Shown here: positions 32,401 through 46,700 of the stretch, in pieces
Layout of the letters: every line of letters begins with the position of its first letter
How positions within the stretch are numbered: position 1 is the stretch's first letter
Source of the DNA: Dromiciops gliroides
Lineage: Eukaryota; Chordata; Mammalia; Microbiotheria; Microbiotheriidae
Direction of reading: 5' to 3'
Length of the DNA stretch: 64,000 nucleotides
Assembly (NCBI RefSeq): GCF_019393635.1
Contig: NC_057862.1
Span: forward strand, 266,242,441-266,306,440
The notes under the pieces: generated by a model
Database searches by the model: none
Told to the model about the DNA's origin: nothing
The model's input: the letters and a program-made list of their open reading frames with translations, nothing else
Position numbers and translations under genes: made by a program

Positions 32401-35400
32401 CATTGAATCAATGTTTTTATGTGGATCTTGCATGAAAGTAAATCATTTCCTTTTTTTTTTTTTTTTTTTTGGTGAGGCAATTGGGGTTAAGTGCCCCAGA
32501 GTCACACAGATAGTAAGTGTTAAGTGTCTGAGGCTGGATTTGAACTCAGGTCCTCCTGACTCCAGAGCCAGTGCTCTATCCACTTTGCCACCTAAATGCC
32601 CTGTAAATCATTTTCAATAAGCATTTATTATATTGTCTACTATATGTCAAGCACAAAGGCAAAAATGAAAATAGTCCTTGCATTTAAAAAGATTATATTT
32701 TATCAGAAAATCTATATATGCATTTAAAATGTGTATTTATATAAAATAAAAGATAATTTAGGAAACAGAGGGGCTAGCAGCTAGGGGGATCAGAAAAAGT
32801 GGAATATGACATGTGAGCTAGCTTTGGGGGAAACTAGGGATTCTAAGAGGCAGAATACAGAAGAGATGGGCATGGAGAACAACTTGGGTAAAGGCATGAA
32901 TAGAGCAAATGAAATGTCGTGTAGGGATGGGCAAGAAAACAAGTTTAGTAGAGTAATAGCTAGAAAACCTAAAAATACAGGTTGGAGTCAGGCTGTAAAG
33001 GACTTTAAATAGCAGTAAGAGGAATCTGTATTTGATCCCATATGTAATAGGGAGCTGAAACCTGAAAGAAGTCAAGGAAGCTTGGAGATGAGGGAGGAGG
33101 TTGAGATAGCTTTGACATCCAACCACTGCCACTAAAAGGGTAATTAGTCAAAAGTGAGCAATAGGGGAATATGAGTGAAAAATATTAAAATTACCAAAAA
33201 CCTCAGGAGGAAGAAAACTCTTTAAAGAGCAACTAAAGTACAGACATCTACGATATTACAACAATCGATAGTTGATAAGGAATAAGAAATTGAGGATTTG
33301 GGAGCAGCTAGGTGGTGCAGTGGGTAAAGCAATGGTCCTGGATTCAGGAGGACCTGAGTTCAAATCTGACCTCAGACACTTGACACTTACTAGCTGTGTA
33401 GCCCTGGGCAAGTCACTTAACCCTCATTGCCCTGCCAAAAATAAACAAATAAACAAAAAAATGAATGAAAGAAAGAAAGAAAGAAATTGAGGATTCCCAA
33501 GATCACATGGAACCAGAGCAGGATGTTCCTTGATAGTTTAAAAAAGGAATAAGAATTATGAAAGCAAAATTTTATTTTATTTTATTTTATTTTTTGTGGG
33601 GCAATGCAAGTTAAATGACTTGCCCAGGGTCACACAGTTAGTAAGTGTCAAGTGTCTAAGGCTGGATTTGAACTCAGGTCTTCCTGAATCCAGGGTCGGT
33701 GCTTTATCCACTGCACCACCTAGTTGCCCATGAATGCAGAATTCGGGCCTGTACAACAGAAATACTCAGGAGAATAGAAAATTTGAATCCATGGTACCAA
33801 ACATGGTCAAAACAGTTATAGGTCTTTTCAGAGAGATGTAAAGGAGCAAAATGAGAACAGTTACAGACCCTCTCAAAGGGATACAGATCAGAGAGATATA
33901 GAGGACTGATGGTGCAGGGGAGGGGACAGGACAGTAAAATCTGAAGACTTTATCTTTCCAGACCTTGAAATTTTTAGCCCTCTTGTTGGCACAAGAGGTC
34001 CATTCACCCCCCCAAAATCATGAACTCCCCATAACCCTTAGGGTTGGAGATACTTATTATGATTATTTGTTAGATACAGGAGCCTCAAGATCAGTCCTAG
34101 TGAGCAAACCTGACCCTGAATGTACATCTATTGGATCTCTAAATGTAGTTGGCGTTTCAGGAAAAGCACAATAAGTTGCAAAATTAACCCCTCGAATAGT
34201 GAATCTGGGCCCATTAACAGTAGAACATTCATTTCTACTTATGCCAGACTCTCCTGCAAACCTATTAGGTCTTGACCTTCTTTGTAAACTTAGAACAACC
34301 ATATATTGTTCTCCAGATGGTGGCATTTCCCTGGAATTGCCAGAAGATACTGTCCATTTATTACCACTTTTGATCTCAGACACTCAGGAAAAAGTAGGGG
34401 ATACAATTGAAATCCCTTCTGATATTCCTGAGACCCTATGGGCTTCCTTCTCTGCTGATGTAGGTCTCCTTAAATCTGCTGTGCCTGTTACCATTAAGAC
34501 CAAAGATGGCCCACCACCATCCATTCCACAATATCCCTTACCTAGAGAAGCCATTGAGGGAATTTCTCCTATAATTGAGACTTTGACAAACCTAAAGGTT
34601 CCATATTAGTCCAATATGTAGGTGACTTACTCCTGGCTGCACCTAATGCTGAGATTTTCCAGGAAAACAGACGACATTTGTTACTAGAGTTGCACAAACG
34701 AGGCCATAAGGTCTCTAAGTCTAAAGTACAATGGTGTCTACCTCGGGTGGAATATTTGGGTTTTGTTTTGTCTGCTGGCACTTGATCCATCTCTCCTAAG
34801 TGCATCCAGACTATTCAACAACTCTCTGCTCCCTCTACTAAGAAGCAGCTAAGGGCTTTTCTGGGAGCAGCTGGATATTGTAGACAATGGATACCCTCTT
34901 TTGGTGAAATTACTAAGCCTTTTACATCTCTAACCAAAAATTCTGTCCCAGAACCTTTACAGCTGTATTCCCAACATCTTTCAGCTATAACAGAATTAAA
35001 ACGGGCCTTGTTATCAGCACCTGCACTAGGACTCCCAGACTAGAGTAAATCTTTTATTCTTTTTGTGCATGTGGAGTAGCTTCTGGGGTCCTGACTCAAA
35101 AATTAGGACCTGTCTAGCACCCAATAGCTTATTATTCTACCCAACTTGATTCTGTAGCTGCTGGAGTGCCACCTTGCCTTAGGGCAGTTGCGGCTACTGC
35201 TCTTTTGGTAGAAAAAGCCTCTGATCTGGTCTTAGGTAACCCTCTAGTTGCGCAATGCCCTCATGAAGTTAAGGCTCTCTTACTCCATCATAGGACACAG
35301 GTTTTTTCAGATCAAAGGCTCATTAGATTTGAAGTAACCCTGCTAGGAAATGAGAGAATCACTTTAAAGCACTGTACAATCCTTAACCCAACAACACTGC

Positions 35401-38400
35401 TCCCTGACCTGCCACTCTCAGGGGAGCCTTTGCATGACTGCACATGACATAGCTGAGAAACCTCCTGATGATCTTTTTGACACACCCTTAGAGAACCCTG
35501 ATTTTATTGTCTATACTGATGGTTCATCTTTTATGTGAGGGTACCTGTTATACTGGGGCTGCTGTAGTTTCTGATTATGATACTATCTGGGCAGCTTCTC
35601 TGTCTTCACATCTTAGTGCACAGGCTGCTAAACTTGTGGCTTTCACACAAGTCTGTTCTCTAGTCAGAGGAAAAAGTGCTACTATCTATATTGATTCTAG
35701 ATATGTATTTAGAGTCTGCCATGCTGTAGGCATGCTTTGGATGCAAAGCGGATTTTTAACCTCTGCTGGCAAAGCTACTGCTAATGGAGAATTTATTAAA
35801 GATCTCCTATCTGCCTTAAAACTCCCATCTGCCTTAGCTATTGTTCATTGTCCTGCTCATACCAGAAAAGGCAACCCTGTTTCAAAAGGGAATGAACAAG
35901 CTGATACTGCTGCTAAGTTTGCTGCTTTGGAAGCCCTTGAATATGTATTTAATCTTTCTTCTTCTGATGATGTTTCCATTTCTCTTACTTATGATAAGTC
36001 TGAAGTAGAGAAGTGGAAAAAGAAATTCAAGGCTAAAGAAGTCGATGGGGTCTGGGTGACTCCAGAGGGGAAGCCGCTTCTCCCCCTGGAGCTTCTACCA
36101 TCAGATATGCCTATCTATTCACAGAAAAGGTCATTTTGGTACACAAGGAATTGTAATGTGGCCTCTAGGGTTTGTGCCTGTTGTTTAGTTTGTCAGACTT
36201 ATAATCAACATGCCTTCAGGGCTAAAGCTTATGGAGGGTGTCCTCTAGCATATATACCTTTTGAGCATCTACAATGCCTAAGGCAGGGAGTTATAAGTTT
36301 TGTCTTGTTGTAGTTGATCAACTCACCCAGCCCCCAAGCCACAGCTGCCTTTGTTGCCAAAACCCCCCTTAAAGAGATTGTTCCTTGATTTGGTCCACCC
36401 GCCCGCATTGATCCTGACAAGGCACACATTTTACTAAATCTGTTCTATCCCAAATCTACTCTTTCTAGGGAGTAACTCTAAAATTCCATACACTCTACCA
36501 CCCACAAAGATCAGCCCAGGTAGAAAGTATGAATAAAGAGCTTAAGAGCATGATTGGCAAATTGTGCACTGAAACTCACTTGAAGTGGCCTGATGTTCTA
36601 CCCTTGGCACTGTTCTATTTGTTCAACAGGCCAAGAGGAGAACTACATATATCACCTTATGAGATGCTTTTTGGCCATCCTCCCATCCAAGCAAAACCTT
36701 TTTCCCCAGTATATACATCATTGGTGGGGGGAAGATACCTCTGTTGCTTCCTATATACAGGACTTAGATGCCAGACTATGTGAACTCCATGAAGCAGGAG
36801 CAGCACTACAGGCTAGCCCCTTGGACTTCTCCTTACATGATTTGATACCAGGACACAGTGTATATATTAAAATTTCCACTGGACTAGTGGGACCCAGCCA
36901 GCCTGGTTTGGTAGGAGTATCATTTAAATAATGCAAAAGTTTTACAGAATTATTATGACCATATATCATAGGATCTTATATCTAGAGATATAAGGGGCAA
37001 CCTAGTCCAACCCTCTTATTTTATAGGTGGGGAAACTGAGCCTCAAAGTGATGCAAAGTCACATAGGTTATAAGTGTCAGAATTAGGATCTGTATACCAA
37101 TTTTCTTCAGTGAGTTAAATATCCTGTCTAGTCTAAAAATCACTGGAAAACTAATTTTTAAACTTTTTTTTAACAAGGCTATGAGGGTTAAGTGACTTGC
37201 CCAGGGTCACACAGCTAGTAAGTGTCATGTGTCTGAGTCTGTATTTGAACTCAGGTCCTCCTGAATCCAGGGCCCGTGCTCTATCTACTGTGTGCCACCT
37301 AGCTGCCCCCTAATTTTTAAACTTTCATGTGTGAATTGATCTTACCTAAAAAAAATGGAAAAGATTTTAAGTTGAGTCACCACTGAGTGGCAACGAATTA
37401 ACACACACATACACACATTCAGAGTATATTTAATGGAGGCAAATTCTTATGTGGTCTTGGCAATGTATTTTTTCAACTAAAAAAGGTTAGAAGAAACACT
37501 GGGGTTCAAATCCTGTTTCTGCCATGAAAAAACTATATGACCATGGACAAGTCATCAGTTTTATCATCTGTAGAATAATATTTGTATGAAGTAAATCAAG
37601 CAGACATAGTTCAGAATGAAAAGAATGAAAAGCTTAAAACTATGGAAATGTGCATTGTAATTATTGCTCTTCCCCTTTTCACACTATGTTTATGATTCAA
37701 GTGTTTATAAATACATTGTCCTTTAGCAATAGAGAAGACTAAGAAAATATCAAACTGACCCTTTAATTGGATCCACAGTGATGGCTCGGGGATTCACCAG
37801 ATCAGTGTCAAAGAGAACTTTGCGCTCTGAGCCATCCAACTTGGCACTCTCTATTTTATCAAGGCCGCTATCTGTCCAGAACATGGTCCTATGGAAATAG
37901 TCAATGGCAAGTCCTTCTGGGCTCATCAGTCCTAGAAAGGAAGCAAAGGTACATCTTAAACACTAGGATAGTTAATGAACTTGAAGCACAGAGAATCCCT
38001 TCTATGTTTCAACTACAAATAAGAATCCTAATATGGTTAAAATCCCAAGACCCAAACTAATAGAAGAAATCTGGAGGAGCAGAGGGGCAGAGATAATTGA
38101 CAGAATAAAGGATCAGCATGGCATAATGTCTTGGCATCAGGAATACTGGGTTAGAATCCTTCTTCAGATGCTCAGTAGATCAATGCTATTGGGAAAGTTA
38201 CAATCTTTCTGAGCTTCAGGTTTCCTCATCCAGAAAATGGTTCTGCAAGATAGTTGTGAGGATCAAATGAAACTATATGTAGATTAGAATAAACCGTGTA
38301 AGTATCAGCTATCATTTAATTTTTGCCTTCATATCAGAGCCCAGCATAGGGTCTGGTATATAGTACCAGTACTTATTAAATTCTCATTGATTATTAATTG

Positions 38401-40635
38401 ATTACTGAAGAAACACTGAATATGTTTAAATAAGTTGACCTGTCACAGTTTTCCTAATCCTCTCTGATAAAATTTTTAAAATGTAAACATGAAAATGACC
38501 AAGGCCAATTATAGTGACAAAATTGTTTCATGGTCATTTTTTCCTCAGTGCTTTACCCCCTGATTCTCCTCAAAATGTTTTTCTTTTACATTAGAAGTCA
38601 CAGGATCATAGGCACAATAAGGAAGCATTGAGGATTCCAGTGTAAACAAGAATTAACAACCACCACCAAAATCTGGATTACCATTATTACTTTAGTGATT
38701 ACTTTGCTGATACTCAAAGGACCTTCCTAACCCTCGTGTGGCACATGTTAGATCATGATTATTAGAAAAGGGCTTGCATTTTGGGCAACTTTATAGACAT
38801 GTACAATTCAACCATTGTTGTTCGATGTTAGATGGTGTTAACTATGAGAGAGGAAATAGGAAGACAGGCACAAAATAGTCAAATAACCTGAAAATAATGG
38901 GAAATCAAATTTGAAATGTTGTTTTGTGCTAATTGCCACCACTATTTACCTGAACTGATGACAATTTCGGGCTCATTGCCTAATTCGAGACTGGCCCGGC
39001 TGATTACCCTCCCAGCAACATCTGTCCAGTACACCATTTTCTCCTGGCAATCATAGTCTATCCCTACAACAATAGAACCCTTTGAAAAACAAAACAGAAG
39101 AAAAATAATTAGGAATTATGTGTTTGCTTTTATTCATTTTTAGCTGAAAATTTTTATTCATTTTACTCAAACAGTGCTGCTCTGCCCTGTGGTCATAGAA
39201 TCACAGAATCTCTAACACCCCAACAATATAGCCTTTGTTTGAAGACCTTCAGTGAAACAGAACACACTATTTCATGAGGTAGCCCATTCTACTTTTGGAT
39301 AGCTCTATATGGTTAGGAAAGTTTTTCTTTACCTAAAACCCAAATCTGCTTTAAAGCTTACCTTAATTGTTCTTCATTTTGCCTTCTAGGACCAGTGGCA
39401 CAATTGTATTTTATTACCTGAGAAATAGCCCAAGTCAGCTCTGCCTGATGGATGTTAAATTGTATACAACCCTTTACTTACTAAAACCCCTTACAGAAAG
39501 CCTCCAGGCTTTATGATATTTTCTGTTGTTTCAGCTGTGAGCTGCTCTGGAATTAGGTCTAGATAATTTTGAACTAGCTTCTTTGCTATCTACAAACATT
39601 TTCATGTCTTGTCCATCCTCAAAAATCCTTCCTTTGATCCACTGATCTTTCATCACCATAACCATTGCCCCTTATTTTTTCTCCTTTTTTGTGGCTAAAC
39701 TTTGAAAAGGGCATCAACAATGAACAATTTCAATTGAAATGTCTCTCTCTTAAGTTCCCAATGATCTCTTAAATGACAAATAAAATGGCCCTTTCTCATA
39801 ACACATTCTCTCTACAGCTTTTGACACTGTTCACCACTCTTTTTTCCCAGTTATGCTCTTATCTCTAGGTTTTTGTGACATTGACTTCTCCTGGTTCTCC
39901 TCCTACTTATCTGATGCTTCTCAGTTTTGTTTTGTTTTACTGGATCTCCATCCAGATCATATCTGCACAGGTGTTCCTCAAAGTTCTGTCCTGGGCTCTC
40001 TTCTCTTCTCCCTCTATACTATTTCCCTTGGTGATCTGCCATGCATTCAATTATCTTATATGCAGATGATTCCCAGGTCCATTCATCTATTCCTAACATC
40101 TTTGCTAGTCTCTTGTGTCTCTAACTGCCTATTAAATATCACAAAATGTATGTCCCATAGACATTTTAAACAATATAAACTAAATTTATTCTCTTTCTCC
40201 CTAAATTCTACCTTCTTTTGAAATTCATCATCATCATCATCATCATCATTGTTATTGAGGGTATCATAGGCTATGATGTCATCCAGTCACCCAGGCTTGA
40301 AAACTGAATATCACCTTCATCTCATTTTATCTCTCTCTCTCTCCTCATTCCCCTTCTTCATTTAATAATTTGCCAAGACCTGTCAATTCTACCTTCATAA
40401 CAAACCTTGGATATGATTTATTTAAGTGAACAATAACAACAAAATAACTGTTCAAGCTTTGTTAGTTGCAGGACTGCCTGAATTTGTACTGAGACTTTGG
40501 GATCAACTGTAGCTTTAAACAAAAATAAAAATAAAATCTCCTAAATGCCTATTGTCCAAGGAATCTAAATCCAGATAGTTAACCAAGAGAATGATTTGCA
40601 AGACTGAAACCTATTTTCATAGTAATTTTAAGATT

Positions 40636-40715
<80 letters not shown>

Positions 40716-43700
40716 TTTTGTTGAGGCAATTGGAGTTAAGTGACTTGCCCAGGGTCAGACAGCTAGTAAGTGTTGGGTGCCGAAGGCCAGATTTGAACTC
40801 AGGACCTCCTGAATCCAAGGCCTGTGCTCTATCCACTGTGCCACCTAGCTGCCCCAATTTTAAGATTTCTAAGGAAGGAATGCTTCAAGTACATATTTCT
40901 CAAGATGTGCTTACAAATTCCATGTTAAAAAATTTTCCCTCACTTTTCTTATCCTCTCAGAGACATTCCCAGAAATTCAGTCAACTAAATGCAGTTGACT
41001 AAAATAAGCGGACTTCTTCTGTATATAAAAATAATTTCTGCAATTACAACTTTTTTTCTTTAGAGAAATCTTGTTAAGATACTAGAATCTGCACTAGTAG
41101 TGATAATTATTTTCTAATCTTAAATCCCTGCTCTCCCTGACCCTAAACTAAAGTTTAACCAAATAGAACCAGCATCAGAAAACATCCCCAGCAAAGAAGG
41201 TTTAGTTTCCTCTCTTTTTCAGTAATAAGAAGTTTAACACAAACTCCTTGTCCAATAAAGGACCTAGAATAGGTACTAGAGATGTGAAGATGATAAAACA
41301 AAGCAACAGAAAGGTGATAACTACAGTGCTCCTATTGATCCTAGATTTGGGTTTTTTCAAGTAAGTTGTAAAAATAAGTGGGTGGTGAGTCTGTCATGTA
41401 AATTTCCAGGATATCTTTGCAGAGAGATTCCTTAATAAGGCACCCCACTTTCCCTTATATGGCTTTAGTAGTGTTTTGCAATTTCCTATTTGGGTTTCTT
41501 CATGTTGAGTGGGACATACCATATTCTTTCTCTGAAGGTGGATAGTATTTTTCACCCTAAATCCTTTAAAGTCCTTCTTTCTACACCTGAAAACTCTGAA
41601 GAATTATCTTTGGTAAAATTAGGGTGATATCACGTCAGAAATAATTTCATCATGTATGGATGAGAGGGAACCTATACTTCCTTTCCTTCTGCATAAGGGG
41701 GCCAGGACAAAATACTTTTAACACATCATGGCTTTAAGCCTGCAGAGAAGCTATGCATACTAGTAGAAAAGTATCTCCTGAAGAATATACTTTACATGCA
41801 GTGATAGTAGTGTCTTGGCTGTTTCTTTTTGTAGCCTGGTTCCATTGAGAGGCAGATAGCCAATCTGTTGGCCCTGGGCATAGAGCAGGAATGTGCCCAC
41901 AGATGGTGGTATCACATCAGGACGTGGGGATGGCAGAATGGTGGGCGGAGCAATGCTCGGTATACCTGCCATAGGAGGAAGAAAGAAGAGACAAAGAAAA
42001 AGAAAAGTTAGTTGAATTCGGTTTCCCCTAGATCACAGTCTCTAAAATCTAAGACTCCTTACCCAACAGATGTGCTCCAGATGTTCTTTTAAATAAAATT
42101 TGGTCCCAAAGGATTAATGATAAAGCATACTATCCACCTCCAAAGAACAAACTGATATTGATAATTTCATTTTTTCTTTTATTCAAGTTTTCTTATACAA
42201 GGAATACAGGAATGTTTTACATAATTGCACAAGTATAACCTATATCTGATTCCTTACCACTTTAGGGAGGGGGAGGGGGAGGGGAAGGAGGGAAGGAGGG
42301 ATAAAATTTGAAACTCAAAACTTTAAATAAAAATGTTTATTAACTAAATAAATGAAATTTGGATTTCTAGGAGATTTAAAAAAAATATGTTATGGAAATC
42401 TGCCTGTTATTCATATGAAGGAAAACAAAGATGTAAAATATCTTACAATAAAAAAATAAGCTTTGGGTTTTGGTGCCCAGTTTGATAGGCAGATTTTTTT
42501 TCATGAGCTACTTGGGGAGACAAAGAGAAAAGGGAGAAAATAATGGTAATGGAAAGGACGATGTGGTTTCATAAATCCCAGATGTTCTGATCACAAAAAC
42601 TAAAAATGAAAACAAACATTAAATCTTATTTTATCTTGGCAGGGGATGGGGGTGTGTGAAGAGGTGGGGTCTGGACTTGTGATTTTATTGGTATAGGAAA
42701 TCTCAGTAAGGAAATTCTCCCTGCCAGTGCAAATCAGAATTATGTTGCATCTTATAGCTTTAGAGAATTTCCTGGAAAATTGAGAGTTTAAGGGATTTAC
42801 TTATCCATGCTCAGTCATACAATCAGTATCTATTAGAGGCGGGTGTTTCTGACTCTGATTCACTTTGTCAACTTGCCTCTCAAATGTTTACCTGAATATT
42901 CTGTGGACTAGATTATAAATTATTATCTCAAATTTATTGATTTTTCCTTTTCCTTTCCTGCTATCCCTTCATCTAAGGCACTTTCTTTCCCTGGAGAACA
43001 ACTAGCCTAGGACTCAGTAAAATGTTTAATCAGTATCATGGCTTTTCCTCATATTTCCAACCCAATGTGCCATACAGTGAATCCTTAGGTGGTTCTTACA
43101 TGCAGGAGTGATGCCTGGCTGTGACCTAGTTCCTTCAATCTCTCTGCCATCCTTATCCACACACCAACAATAGTTGCTGTTTCCATGACACTGCAAAGGG
43201 TTAAAATGGCCAAACTCATCACACTGTGGAATATACTGGTCTTCCCGAGGTCTGCCATTGTAGTGCTCCAGAAGACTTTCCCTCCAGCGCTCACAAACTG
43301 TTTGTGGTCCTTGTGTAGGTTCTAAAGTAAGAAAGAAAAGTCTTTTACTGAGGGCCAAGTATAGAATTCAGTGCACATGCTCCTGAACCCAAGTTCCACT
43401 CATATCTTCCAAATATTCAATTAACAAAGAAAATTAGGTGCCAAATCCTCATTCCTGGGCCAGAGTTCACTATAAGAGCTTCCAAAGTTACCACAGAAAG
43501 CACCATTTCAACATGAAGTAAAAGATAACCATGTTCACTATTTTTCCTCAAGTATTTGTTATTGGGGCTCAATGATAAGCAAACAAAAAGGGATACATGC
43601 TCAAACCAGGATAAAGGAATTTTCCTAAGAAGAACTCTGAGGCTGAAAGAGATACAGATCCACAGGATTCTTATTCTTTTCCCCAAAATCTCTCCACTCA

Positions 43701-46700
43701 GGCACAATCCAGTCACTCTTCCCCTCCAGATTTATCTATTTGATGATGCATCAATATAGATTTTCACTCAGGAAATGAATTCAATCTGATTTGAAAGGCT
43801 TAATTAATTTTAATTTTAATTAATTAAATTCAAATATAAGAATAAATTAACAATAAATAATTATTAAAATTGTTTAATAATGTAATTAAATTCAGTAACA
43901 TGTATCCTTGCAATATATGTAACATTGTTCTAGGTTCTGGGGTGATAAAAAGATTAAATTAGACATGGTTTTTGCCTTCATGGACCTTACTATATACTAT
44001 ATACAGAAATAATTACAATACCAAGTAGGCTATTTATACATGAAAATAGTACATGTATAAATACAAATTTATACATATATGTATATGTTATGTTATAACA
44101 TAACAACATAAGTTTATACTTTATATTTTACAATATATAAAATATATGCATAGATACATATGCCAATAAATAAACATTTATCAAGCACCTACTATGTGTC
44201 AAGCACTGTGCTAAGCACTGGGAATACAAAAATTGATAAAAAACAATCCTTCCCTTCAAGAATCTTACAATCTAATGGGGAGAATATGCAAATTGATATA
44301 TACAAAGCAATATATAGGATAAATAAGAAGTAATTAAGAGATGGAATTAGGAGGGATTGGGAAAGGTTTCCTGTAGAGGGTAAGACTTTAGTTGGAATTT
44401 AAAGGAGGGAAAGGAGTTCAGTGGTTGGAACAGAAGAGGGAGAACATTCCAGGCATAGCCAGAGAGAATTCCTGGAGCCAAGAAATAGTGTCTTGTTTGT
44501 GACCAGTGTCACTAGATCAAAGAACACTTGTCAGGGAGTAAAGCATAAAAAGACTGGAAAGGTAGGAGGAAGCTAAGTTATGAAGGACTTCAAATGCCAA
44601 ACAAAGAATTTTGTATTTGATCCTGGAGGTGATAGGAAGCCAAGTGGAGTTTGTTGGGTGGGAGTGGGGATATGAAATGATTAGACTTGCCTTTTGGGAA
44701 GTCACTTTAGTGACTGAATGGAGGACGGATTGGAATGGGAAAAGACTTGAGACAGGCAGATCCACCAGCAAACTTCTACAATAATCAAGGTGATGAGGGC
44801 CTGAACTAGCATGGTGATAGAGTCAGAGGAGAGAAGGAAGTGTACTCAAGAGATATAGCAAAGGTGAAATCAACAGCCTTTGGTAACAGCTTGGATATGG
44901 TGGGGGGTGTGAGTGAATGAGGAATCTAGGAAGACTCCTAGGTTATAAGCCTGAGGGACTGTGAGTTTGGTGTTCCCTTCTACAGAAATAGAAAATATAG
45001 ATGAGTTCTGTTTTGGACATGTTTAGTTCAAGATGTCTACTGGGCATCCAGTGCAAGATGTCTGAAAGGCAGTTCAAGAAATAAGATTGGAGGTCATCAG
45101 CAGAAAGATTGGGGCAGGAACCATGGATTTGAGAATCCTAAGTATAGACGTGGTAGTTAAATCCATAAGAGCTGATTAGATCACTAAGTGAAGGTGTTGT
45201 TGTTTTTTGTCTTTCGTTCTTGAAGAGGACCATGACATCGGTGTGATGTCATGACTTGCACTGAATTGGATTTAAAGGAGGTCACCAACCTCATCTCTCT
45301 TCCAGAGACATCTGGGTCTAGTTGCAAGATACATACACACACATACATACATGTCTCTAGTCCTGATATCTGTCTGTCTGTCTGTCTGCCTGCCTATCTG
45401 GATGACTAGAGAGTGCCCTGGATGTTTTGAGTCAATTGGGGTTAAATGACTTGGGGTCATACAACTAGTAAGTGTCTGGTGAGATTTCAATTCAGGTCTT
45501 CTTGACTCCAGGGTCAGCACTTTATCCACTGTACCATCTAGCTACCCCACTAAGTGAAGTAGTATGAAGAGAAAAAGAGGAAAGGGAAAAGAGAAGGCTC
45601 AGGTCAGAACTTGAGAGAGACACCTACAGTTAGGGTAGATTTGGAGGAGTCAGTAAAGGAAATAGAGAAGGTAGGTAGGAAGAAAACCAAGCCTGAAAAC
45701 CTAAAGAGATTAAGGATTAAGAACTAAGGCCACTTCATCATGTGAGACAAAAGTGAAGCAGAAGGCACTTGAGTAATAGGAGATGAAGAAAAGGGAATTC
45801 AAGGTGAATAGACTCATTTTTTTTTTTATTGTAAAGCATGAGGCAATGTTCTCAGCTGAGAGTGGGGGGAGGGGAGGTCTGGGGAGGGATGGCAATAGAC
45901 ACTGTGAAGAATGGGATAGTGAGTTGATAAGGGAGTTATGGTAGAATTGACTTGTAGTTATGAGGATCCAGTTGATATTATGTAACATAAATTTGTAGTG
46001 TTCCCAGTCCTAACAGTTGTTTTATTTTCTCCACCTTTATTTAGCAGCATGTGTGTAGAAAAAAAGGTGACAAATTGTTAGAGTGATCCAAGTCTGAATT
46101 CAGGTGGGCATAACTGGTGATGTGATAAGAGGGTTAGAGATTCAAGGTAGGATATCACTGTTGTACTGATTCACCAAGGAATCAAGATGGGAATAAAAGG
46201 ACAGAGTGGCTATTGAAAAGGAGATATAGGGGCAGCTAGGTGGCTCAGTGGATAAAGCACTGGCCTTGGATTCAGGAGTACCTGACTTCAAATCCGGCCT
46301 CAGACACTTGACACTAGCTGTGTGACCCTGGGCAAGTCACTTAACCCTCATTGCCCTGTTAAAAAAAAAAGTTATAAAAAAAAAAAGGAGATATATACTG
46401 GGAAAGAATTGAGCTGTCAAGGGATTAGAGGTCATGATATGGATGAAGATATGTCAGAAAAGGCAGAAGGACAGATGAAAAGCCAATAGATTATGGTCTG
46501 ATAAGGGGATTTCAGAATTCTTGAACATTTGTGAGAAATGACAAGATTAAGGAAATAACCATCTTTGTGTATAGCTGAGGTGAGATGCTCATGAGTGGTT
46601 AGTAGGTTGAGAAATTGAGTAATTAGGGTATTTGAAGGAGAATCAATATGTTTGTTGAAGTCACCTAGTAGGAAGGAAGAAGTTGGGGAGGAGAAAAAAA

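Larger units (their letters stand above)
44163..46700 (-). repeat. LINE-2 copy, antisense, with inserted SINEs
   Basis: It opens at the L2 3' end (aagcacctactatgtgtcaag) and proceeds upstream to ttgatcctggaggtgatagg, cattccaggcatagcc and gacatgtttagttcaagatg. The part at 44,990-45,190 is the complement of the L2 RT region ending MSKTELI. It continues after a SINE at 45,190-45,545. Identity beyond about 45,700 is less sure. Confidence 0.65.

Noticed and set aside
35507-36313. The 268-codon frame as a functional retroviral or domesticated gene
   Set aside because: It covers only parts of RNase H and integrase within a clearly decayed pol region, and nothing indicates that a host function preserved it.
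39853-40221. A 122-codon plus-strand frame as a possible gene between NID2 exons
   Set aside because: FSSYLSD and [17 protein letters not shown] are the LINE-2 reverse-transcriptase palm. The frame has no host-type splice structure.
40636-40716. Regular repeats that might suggest a CRISPR-like array
   Set aside because: It is a pure tetranucleotide microsatellite in a SINE tail with no spacers, in a mammalian intron.
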